A stretch of 64,000 nucleotides of DNA from Stenotrophomonas beteli (GTDB lineage: Bacteria; Pseudomonadota; Gammaproteobacteria; Xanthomonadales; Xanthomonadaceae): assembly GCF_001431665.1 (NCBI RefSeq), contig NZ_LLXV01000014.1:1-64000 (forward strand). Direction: 5' to 3'. A model generated the notes under the pieces. The model was not told where the DNA came from and did not search any database. It saw only the letters and a program-made list of their open reading frames with translations. Shown piece after piece: positions 28,998 to 35,128 of this stretch. The number at the start of each line of letters is the position of its first letter. Within the stretch, counting starts at the first letter, position 1. A program made the position numbers and the translations under genes.

Positions 28998-29635
28998 GGC
29001 GTTCCCGCCTGCAGACGGTCGTACATGCGTACCAGATCGACCAGGGTGCGTGCGCCCATCTTGCGCATCACCTGCGCGCGACGCACCTTCACCGTGATCT
29101 CGCTGACGCCCAGGTCGCCGGCAATCTGCTTGTTGAGGCGGCCACGCACCACGCCATCGACCACGTCGCGCTCACCCGCGTTGAGCGTGTTCCAGCGCTG
29201 CTGCAGGGCATCGAGCGCCTCGCCGTCGCGACGGCGCTGGCGGTCGATCTCGATGCCCTTGTGGATCGCATCCAGCAGTTCCTGGTCGCGAAAGGGCTTG
29301 GTCAGGAACTCGATGGCACCGTCCTTGATCGCGTTGACACCCATCGCGATGTCGCCGTGGCCGGTGATGAACACCACGGGCAGCTGCAGGCCGTGATGGC
29401 CCATCGTGCGATGGAACTCCAGGCCACTCTGCCCGGGCATGCGCACGTCCAGCACCAGGCAGGCCGGTGCGTCCTCGCGCTGGTGCTGGAGGAAGGCCTG
29501 GGTAGAGGCGAAGGCCCGCACCTGTAACCCCATCGAGGCCAGCAGGTCTTCCAGCGCGGCGCGCACTGACGGATCGTCGTCGATCACGTAGACGATGGGT
29601 GCCGGATCGGCGCGGGCGGCAGTGGGCTTACGCAT
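28994..29635 (-). CDS. FixJ-type response regulator
   Basis: A 213-aa regulator: receiver with DDD at residues 19-21, phospho-Asp63 (CLVLDVRMPGQSGLEFH) and KPF, then a LuxR-type HTH (LNKQIAGDLGVSEITVKV). This is the FixJ/TtrR/NodW subgroup. The start is the Met before RKPTAARADP; its stop-start overlap with the kinase (8 bp) couples their translation. Target genes unknown. Confidence 0.9.
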   Translation of the reverse strand: MRKPTAARADPAPIVYVIDDDPSVRAALEDLLASMGLQVRAFASTQAFLQHQREDAPACLVLDVRMPGQSGLEFHRTMGHHGLQLPVVFITGHGDIAMGVNAIKDGAIEFLTKPFRDQELLDAIHKGIEIDRQRRRDGEALDALQQRWNTLNAGERDVVDGVVRGRLNKQIAGDLGVSEITVKVRRAQVMRKMGARTLVDLVRMYDRLQAGTP

Positions 29636-30683
29636 GGCGCGCCTCCGTGGCGACGGGCAGTTCGAAGACGAAGCAGGCGCCGCCACCGGCGGGGCGCTCG
29701 GCGCGGATCCTGCCGTCGTTGGCCTCGATCATCGAACGGCTCAGGCTCAGGCCGAGCCCAAGCCCGTGTGACTTGGTGGTCCAGAACGCATCGAACACGC
29801 GCTCGGGCCGGTCGGCCGGCAGGCCGACGCCGCGGTCGCGCACGCTGAAGCTGATCCAGGGGCCGTCGCGCCGGGTATGCAGCGACAGTCGCCTGTCGGC
29901 GCTGGGCACCGGCTCCATCGCGTCCACGGCGTTGAGGATCAGGTTGCCGATCACCTGCTGCACCTGCACGCGATCGGCCTGCACGGGGGGCAGATCGGCC
30001 TCCAGCAGCAGGGCGACGGCCACGCCATGCCGATCCAGTTCGGTGCGCGAGAGGGCGAGCATTTCCTCGACGGCCTGGTTGAGGTCGAAGGCGCGACGCT
30101 CGGGTGCCGCGCCCTGGGTCAGGCCCCGGATGCGTGCGATCACATCGCCGGCGCGGTGCGCGTCGGCCAGGATGCGGGCCACGGTCTGCCGCGCCTTGTC
30201 CACGTTCGGCGGGTCCTGTGCCAACCAGCGCTGGCAGGCCTCGGCGCTGCTGGCGATGGCCGCCAGCGGCTGGTTCACCTCATGCGCGATCGAGGTGGTC
30301 AGCTCGCCCACGGTGGAAGCGCGAGCGACCCGCAGCAGCCGGCCCTGCGCTTCCTGCACCGCCGCCTTGGCCGCTTCCATGTGCAGCGCGAGATAGGTGG
30401 TGATGCCGATCACCAGCGTGCCGATCACCGAATTGACCAGGCCGATCCGGTAGGTGCCGAAGCGGGTCAGGAAGAAACTCAGGCCGGTGAGCGCGACGCA
30501 GGCGATGGCCAGGGTGATCAGACCGCGCCGGCCCAGCACGCGCGAGGCGGCAAGAATGACTGCCGCGTAGAAGCAGGCAGCCGCGACGGCGTAATCGGTG
30601 ACGGTATCGACCAGGAAGATCGCCGCCATCACGACGATCAGGGCCAGCAGCACCAGTGGGCGGCGGGGCGACAGCGATGGCAT
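29628..30683 (-). CDS. FixL/DctB-type sensor histidine kinase
   Basis: A 351-aa membrane kinase. Four or five hydrophobic segments in residues 10-125 form a membrane-embedded sensor. There is no PAS domain. HisKA has the FixL-type box SIAHEVNQPLAAIASSAEAC. HATPase motifs are NLILNAVDAM, DRGVGL and GLGLGLSLSRSMIE. Cognate partner is the overlapping FixJ-type regulator. The start at 30683 is preceded by an AGGGAG sequence. Confidence 0.9.
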   Translation of the reverse strand: MPSLSPRRPLVLLALIVVMAAIFLVDTVTDYAVAAACFYAAVILAASRVLGRRGLITLAIACVALTGLSFFLTRFGTYRIGLVNSVIGTLVIGITTYLALHMEAAKAAVQEAQGRLLRVARASTVGELTTSIAHEVNQPLAAIASSAEACQRWLAQDPPNVDKARQTVARILADAHRAGDVIARIRGLTQGAAPERRAFDLNQAVEEMLALSRTELDRHGVAVALLLEADLPPVQADRVQVQQVIGNLILNAVDAMEPVPSADRRLSLHTRRDGPWISFSVRDRGVGLPADRPERVFDAFWTTKSHGLGLGLSLSRSMIEANDGRIRAERPAGGGACFVFELPVATEARHA

Positions 30684-30734
30684 CGGGACAGCTCCCTGGC
30701 GTGGGCGGAAAGGATAGCAAAGCCGCCAGCGGTG

Positions 30735-30791
30735 GATGCCGACCCGGGTCGGCTTGCTCTTGTGCTGTGGGTGCCGACCGTTGGTCGGCAC
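30735..30791. repeat. REP-like stem-loops, GCCGACC variant
   Basis: GCCGACCCGGGTCGGC (30738-30753) and GTGCCGACC-gtt-GGTCGGCAC (30771-30791) are two compact palindromes directly upstream of the kinase gene, related to the REP family by the GTGCCG head. Confidence 0.55.
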
Positions 30792-30809
30792 AAACCAGAA
30801 CGATGCCTG

Positions 30810-30885
30810 GTAGTGCCGGCCGCTGGCCGGCAACTGCACGGTGCGTCCGGAGATCACGGGGGTGCCGGCCAGCGGCCGGCACTAC
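30810..30885. repeat. SMAG-type REP inverted dimer
   Basis: GTAGTGCCGGCCGCTGGCCG at the left and GGCCAGCGGCCGGCACTAC at the right. Canonical SMAG cores. The right CTAC contains the TAG stop of mgtC (30882-30884). Confidence 0.9.
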
Positions 30886-31619
30886 TCCTCCAGGCTGGCG
30901 TTCCAGAACCCCTGCAGCACGCCGGGCGTGGTTGCCAATGTGGCCAGAACGGCATCCAGTTCGCCGGCGTCCACCGTGGTGGCATACAACACCGCTTCGA
31001 TTTCCACATCGCGCTCGCCGAACGGGCGCTGGTCCACCGCGCGCACCGGGTACTGCGCCTGCTCAAGCAGCAGCAACAGTTGGTCCAGCACCTCGGCCTG
31101 CTGCTCGCGCTGGCAGACCACGTTGATCGCATAGGTCGCCTCGCTGAACGCTTCCGGCAGCGGCTGCCGCTGGATGCGGTTGACCACCGGCCGCAGCAGG
31201 GTATTGGCGGCCAGCACGAACACGGCCGCGAGCACTGCTTCGGGCAGCAGCTTGATACCCGCGCAGGCTCCCACCGCCGCCGATCCCCACAGGGTGGCGG
31301 CGGTGTTCAGGCCGGACACCTGGGCGCCGTCCTTCATGATCGCGCCGGCGCCGAGGAAGCCGACGCCGGAGATCACATAGGCCACCACATGCAGCGGCGA
31401 GGGTGGTCCGCCGTACAGGTCATGGAAGCGCACCGCCAGGTCGACGAACACTGCCGCACCCACCGCCACCAGCGTATTGGTACGCAGGCCGGCGGTGCGT
31501 TGCCGCAGCTGCCGCTCCAGGCCGATGACCGTGCCCAGTACGAAGGCCACCGACAGACTGATCAGCGAGCTGAGCGTGGCGCCGGCGTTGAACGCCGGCA
31601 GGTTCGGATTGATGTCCAT
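30882..31619 (-). CDS. mgtC: MgtC/SapB-family membrane protein
   Basis: A 245-aa protein with about five N-terminal membrane helices carrying the family signature (VIGLERQLRQRTAGLRTNTL, then GVGFLGAGAIM) and a cytosolic C-terminal ACT-like domain (about residues 165-245). MgtC proteins restrain F-type ATP synthase and aid survival at low Mg2+. It follows mgtA by 30 bp in the same operon, the reverse order of Salmonella mgtCB. Start at the Met before DINPNLPAF. Confidence 0.9.
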   Translation of the reverse strand: MDINPNLPAFNAGATLSSLISLSVAFVLGTVIGLERQLRQRTAGLRTNTLVAVGAAVFVDLAVRFHDLYGGPPSPLHVVAYVISGVGFLGAGAIMKDGAQVSGLNTAATLWGSAAVGACAGIKLLPEAVLAAVFVLAANTLLRPVVNRIQRQPLPEAFSEATYAINVVCQREQQAEVLDQLLLLLEQAQYPVRAVDQRPFGERDVEIEAVLYATTVDAGELDAVLATLATTPGVLQGFWNASLEE

Positions 31620-31649
31620 TGCGTTTCTCCCTGGACAAGCGACGGGCAC

Positions 31650-34409
31650 TTACTGCCAGCCGTAACGACGGATGTAGAACCGCTTCAGCGCAGTGGTCAG
31701 CACCGCATAACCGAACAGGATCGCCACCAGGAACGGCCAGTAGCCGGCCGGCAGCGCCTGCAGCTTGAAGTAGCCGGCCAACGGGCTCATCGGCAGGGCC
31801 ACGCCGATCGCCATGATCAGGCCGGTCATCAGCAGCAGCGGCGGCGCGGCGATGCTCTGCAGGAACGGCACCTTCGGGGTACGGATCATGTGTACGATCA
31901 GGGTCTGGGTCAGCAGCCCGACCACGAACCAGCCGGACTGGAACAGGCTCTGGTCGGCAGCGGTACGCGCGTCGAACACGTACCACATCAGCGCGAAGCA
32001 GCTCAGGTCGAAGAGCGAGCTGATCGGCCCGAAGAACACCATGAAGCGTCCGATGTCCGCCGGGTTCCACTTCAACGGCTTGCGCACCAGTTCCTCGTCC
32101 ACGTTGTCGAACGGGATGGCGATCTGCGAGATGTCGTACAGCAGGTTCTGCACCAGCAGCTGCAACGGCAGCATCGGCAGGAACGGCAGGAACGCCGAGG
32201 CCACCAGCACCGAGAACACGTTGCCGAAGTTGGAGCTGGCGGTCATGCGGATGTATTTCAGCATGTTGTTGAACGTGCGCCGGCCCTGGATCACGCCTTC
32301 CTCCAGCACCATCAGGTTCTTTTCCAGCAGGATGATGTCGGCGGCCTCCTTGGCGATGTCCACGGCGCTGTCCACGCTGATGCCGATATCGGCCGCGCGC
32401 AGCGCAGGCGCATCGTTGATGCCGTCGCCGAGGAAGCCGACCACCTTGCCCTGTGCGCGCAGCTCGCGCACCAGGCGCTCCTTGTGCAGCGGCGTCAGGC
32501 GGGCGAACACGCGGTGCTGGTGCAGCGCACGCGACAGCGCGCCGTCGTCCATGCGCTCGATCTGCGGGCCGGTCAGGATGGTGTCGGCGTCCAGGCCCAC
32601 CTGTGCGCAGACACGGGCGGTCACCAGTTCGTTGTCGCCGGTGAAGACCTTGACCTCCACGCCATGCGCGGCCAGCGCCTGCAGCGCCTGCGCGGCCGAT
32701 TCCTTCGGCGGGTCTAGGAAGGCCACATAGCCGACCAGGGTCAGGCCGGACTCGTCGGCCTGCGAGTAGGTGGTCTGGCTGGCAGCGGTCTCCTTCATCG
32801 CCACCGCCACCACGCGCAGGCCCTGTTCGTTCAGTTCCTCGGTGGTCTGCCGCACGCGGGCCAGGCGCTGCTCGTCCAGCGGCATGTCCTGGCCGTTCTC
32901 ACGCACGGCGCTGCAGACCGCCAGCATTTCTTCCACCGCGCCCTTGCAGATCAGCTCGTGGTGGTCCTCGCGCTCGGAGACCACCACCGACATGCGGCGG
33001 CGCTCGAAATCGAACGGAATCTCGTCCACCTTGTGGTAGTCCTGCGACAGCCGCAGCGAGCTCTGCAGCTCCACGTGCTCCAGCACCGCGCGGTCCAGGA
33101 GATTGATCAGCCCGGTCTGGAAGTGGCTGTTGAGGTAAGCGAACTTGAGCACGTCTTCCGAATCGTGACCGAACACATCGGTGTGGCGCTCCAGCGCGAT
33201 CCGGTCCTGGGTGAGCGTGCCGGTCTTGTCCGTGCACAGCACTTCCATCGCGCCGAAGTTCTGGATCGCATCCAGCCGCTTGACGATCACCTTGCGCCGC
33301 GACAGCAGCACCGCACCCTTGGCCAGGGTGGAGGTGACGATCATCGGCAGCATTTCCGGGGTCAGGCCGACTGCCACCGACAGCGCGAACAGGAATGCCT
33401 CGGTCCAGTCGCCCTTGGTCCAGCCGTTGATCAACAACACGATCGGCACCATCACCAGCGCAAAACGGATCAACAGCCAGCTGACGCTGTTGACGCCGGC
33501 CTGGAAGGCGGTCGGCGCACGGTCGGTGGCGGTGCTGCGCTGGGCCAGCGTGCCGAAGTAGGTGCGGTTGCCTGTGGCCAGCACCACTGCGGTGGCCGTG
33601 CCGGACACCACATTGGTACCCATGAACAGCAGGTTGTGCTGTTCCAGCAGGCCGGCCAGGCCGTCGCCGGGGTGCGCGAATTTCTCTACCGGCAGCGATT
33701 CTCCGGTCATTGCGGCCTGCGCCACGAACAGGTCCTTGGCGGTCAGCACACGGCAATCTGCCGGAATCATGTCGCCGGCCGACAGCAGGATGTGGTCGCC
33801 GGGCACGAGCTCGCGGATCGGCAGGTCCAGCAGGCGCGCCGGGCCGCGGCTGTGCAGGTGCGCGCCGAAGTACTGGTCGGCCACATCGGCCGCTTCGGTG
33901 CCCGGATTGCGGCGCAGCACGCGTGCGGTGTTGCCGACCAGCGCCTTCAGCCGCTCGGCGGCCCGGTTGGAGCGCCCTTCCTGCACGAATCGGATCAGCG
34001 TGGACAGCACTACCATCGCACCGATCACGATCGTCGCCTTGATGTCCTCGGTCAGCCAGGACACCGCCGCCAGCACGGTCAGCAGCAGGTTGAACGGATT
34101 GCGGTAGCACTGCCACAGGTGCCGCCACCACGGCAGCGGCTTTTCGTGATCGACCTCGTTGGGGCCCAGCGAGGCCAGCCGTGCCTCGGCCTCATGCGGG
34201 CTGAGGCCATCGGCATGCGAATCCAGCGTGGCCAGCAGCTGGGCTTCGTCCTGCTGGGCGAGGGTGACCAGGCCGGTGGTGAGCGCGAACGGCGCGGCCT
34301 CGGCGCTTCCCGCGCCGAACCCGGCCTCGGGCATCGCGCGGCGGCGGAACAGGTTGCCTGCGCGACGGCTGCGCAGGAAGGCGTTGAACCAGGCGTTGAG
34401 CAGGCTCAT
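31650..34409 (-). CDS. mgtA: Mg2+-importing P-type ATPase
   Basis: A 919-aa P3B-type ATPase. Visible motifs are the TGES actuator loop (MTGESLPVEKF), the phosphorylation motif DKTGTLTQD (Asp about residue 393), KGAVEEML, FTGDNELVTARVC and GDGINDAPALR, with ten membrane helices. MgtA/MgtB proteins import Mg2+ at low external concentration. AGGAG precedes the ATG at 34409. It is second in an operon with a 99-aa gene and mgtC, downstream of an mgtL-like leader. Confidence 0.95.
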   Translation of the reverse strand: MSLLNAWFNAFLRSRRAGNLFRRRAMPEAGFGAGSAEAAPFALTTGLVTLAQQDEAQLLATLDSHADGLSPHEAEARLASLGPNEVDHEKPLPWWRHLWQCYRNPFNLLLTVLAAVSWLTEDIKATIVIGAMVVLSTLIRFVQEGRSNRAAERLKALVGNTARVLRRNPGTEAADVADQYFGAHLHSRGPARLLDLPIRELVPGDHILLSAGDMIPADCRVLTAKDLFVAQAAMTGESLPVEKFAHPGDGLAGLLEQHNLLFMGTNVVSGTATAVVLATGNRTYFGTLAQRSTATDRAPTAFQAGVNSVSWLLIRFALVMVPIVLLINGWTKGDWTEAFLFALSVAVGLTPEMLPMIVTSTLAKGAVLLSRRKVIVKRLDAIQNFGAMEVLCTDKTGTLTQDRIALERHTDVFGHDSEDVLKFAYLNSHFQTGLINLLDRAVLEHVELQSSLRLSQDYHKVDEIPFDFERRRMSVVVSEREDHHELICKGAVEEMLAVCSAVRENGQDMPLDEQRLARVRQTTEELNEQGLRVVAVAMKETAASQTTYSQADESGLTLVGYVAFLDPPKESAAQALQALAAHGVEVKVFTGDNELVTARVCAQVGLDADTILTGPQIERMDDGALSRALHQHRVFARLTPLHKERLVRELRAQGKVVGFLGDGINDAPALRAADIGISVDSAVDIAKEAADIILLEKNLMVLEEGVIQGRRTFNNMLKYIRMTASSNFGNVFSVLVASAFLPFLPMLPLQLLVQNLLYDISQIAIPFDNVDEELVRKPLKWNPADIGRFMVFFGPISSLFDLSCFALMWYVFDARTAADQSLFQSGWFVVGLLTQTLIVHMIRTPKVPFLQSIAAPPLLLMTGLIMAIGVALPMSPLAGYFKLQALPAGYWPFLVAILFGYAVLTTALKRFYIRRYGWQ

Positions 34410-34472
34410 GGGGTGCTCCTTGAATGTCGGAGGCGGCCGCAGCCGGAACACGAACGGAATGGGTGAGACAGG

Positions 34473-34772
34473 TCAGGCGTGGCGCATGGCCAGCACCGCC
34501 GGCGACCACGGCTGCATGTGCAGGCGCTGGCTGCCGCCGATGCACAGCGGCTTCATCGCATCGCGCAGTGGGTAGGGCAGGTGGCGCAGCACGGTGATGC
34601 GTTCGCTGATCGGCAGCAGCGACAGTGCATCGGCCACCACGCGCGGTGAACCGAGCGACAGCGAGCGGGCAAACATCACGGGCCCGTGCTGCAGCAGCTG
34701 GCTGCGCAGCGCGGCAACATCGCGCGCGCCAATCAGGCGGCGCAGGGTGATGTAGAGGATCTTGTAGGACAT
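34473..34772 (-). CDS. 99-aa protein of the mgtA operon, unknown function
   Basis: Not firmly recognised. A helical protein (MSYKILYITLRRLIGARDVA) whose centre, SPRVVADALSLLPISERI followed by TVLRHLPYPLRDAM, recalls the helical repeats of the MgtE N-terminal Mg-sensing domain, though the match is weak. No membrane helix. GGAG precedes the start. It lies directly after the leader peptide and stem-loop and 63 bp before mgtA, so its expression should follow Mg2+ supply. Confidence 0.7.
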   Translation of the reverse strand: MSYKILYITLRRLIGARDVAALRSQLLQHGPVMFARSLSLGSPRVVADALSLLPISERITVLRHLPYPLRDAMKPLCIGGSQRLHMQPWSPAVLAMRHA

Positions 34773-34793
34773 GGGGGCGAACTCCAGGCAGGC

Positions 34794-34847
34794 GGCGCCT
34801 GGCGGTCCCCCGTCACTCAGGCAGGCAGGGACCGGCGGGCAGGCGCC
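34794..34847 (-). promoter_or_regulatory. Stem-loop enclosing the leader-peptide stop codon (putative Mg attenuator)
   Basis: Outer stem GGCGCCTG (34794-34801) with CAGGCGCC (34840-34847); inner stem GGTCCC (34804-34809) with GGGACC (34828-34833). The leader peptide stop (34817-34819) is in the apical loop. A competing hairpin CAGGC-ggc-GCCTG (34789-34801) uses the same downstream arm, so the two structures are mutually exclusive. This is the layout of a translation-controlled attenuator ahead of a Mg2+ transporter operon. Confidence 0.6.
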
Positions 34848-34906
34848 AGGAACAGGCAACAAGCGGTCATCCGGGGCGCGGTGCGCCCGGCAGGGTCGGG
34901 GTCCAT
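34817..34906 (-). CDS. MgtL-like leader peptide
   Basis: A 29-aa reading frame starting MDPDPAGRTAPR, with GGAG 6 nt before the ATG; an earlier in-frame Met at 34918 has no ribosome site. The acidic-proline start closely resembles MgtL, the mgtA leader peptide of Salmonella and E. coli, which begins MEPDPTP. In those species low Mg2+ makes ribosomes fall off at the acidic/proline stretch, which changes RNA folding and turns mgtA on. Position ahead of the mgtA operon supports the same role. Conservation across strains has not been checked. Confidence 0.6.
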   Translation of the reverse strand: MDPDPAGRTAPRMTACCLFLAPARRSLPA

Positions 34907-35008
34907 CTGCGTCTCCATGAGGGAAGGGTGCCAGCCGCGGTTGCCCTGGCCAGTGGCGCTATTGTCTGCCCCTGAATGGGGCAGGCCTAGAGGCTCGTGG
35001 GTTAGCCG

Positions 35009-35028
35009 GGCTATACCTGGGTATAGCC
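35009..35028. promoter_or_regulatory. Dyad between the Mg operon and the autotransporter
   Basis: GGCTATACC-tg-GGTATAGCC, a perfect 9-bp inverted repeat extended by partial CCG/CGG. It lies 103 bp upstream of the Mg leader start and 101 bp upstream of the autotransporter, so it could be an operator for either gene. No assigned regulator. Confidence 0.5.
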
Positions 35029-35051
35029 GGCGACAGTGCGCATCGGTCAGG

Positions 35052-35067
35052 GAAACTCGTACGGGTC
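35052..35067 (+). promoter_or_regulatory. Element GAAAYTCGTACGRGTC, copy 1 (autotransporter)
   Basis: GAAACTCGTACGGGTC, 62 bp upstream of the autotransporter ATG. It matches a second copy upstream of the secreted protein at 48529 in 14 of 16 positions. It contains the palindrome CGTACG. Candidate operator or promoter of a shared regulator. Confidence 0.45.
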
Positions 35068-35091
35068 CGATGGAGCGGATAAGTGCCCTTG

Positions 35092-35101
35092 AGGACGATG
35101 T
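35092..35101 (-). promoter_or_regulatory. Element ACATCGTCCT, copy 1 (autotransporter)
   Basis: On the minus strand ACATCGTCCT, 27 bp upstream of the autotransporter start. Near-identical copies precede the RcsC-like kinase operon (40463) and the pilin (50256). A related GTCCGATGGA lies at 35065-35074 and again at 48107-48116. Confidence 0.4.
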
Positions 35102-35128
35102 AATCAGTTCCTCACGAGATCTGAACAT

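Noticed and set aside
29877-32717. 946-codon open frame on the plus strand
   Set aside because: Antisense to mgtA, mgtC and the FixL-type kinase, all of which have clear family motifs. The translation is low-complexity (Gln, His, Arg rich), typical of antisense frames in GC-rich DNA.
33181-34107. Plus-strand frames opposite mgtA
   Set aside because: Shadow frames; mgtA codon pattern and motifs are unambiguous on the other strand.
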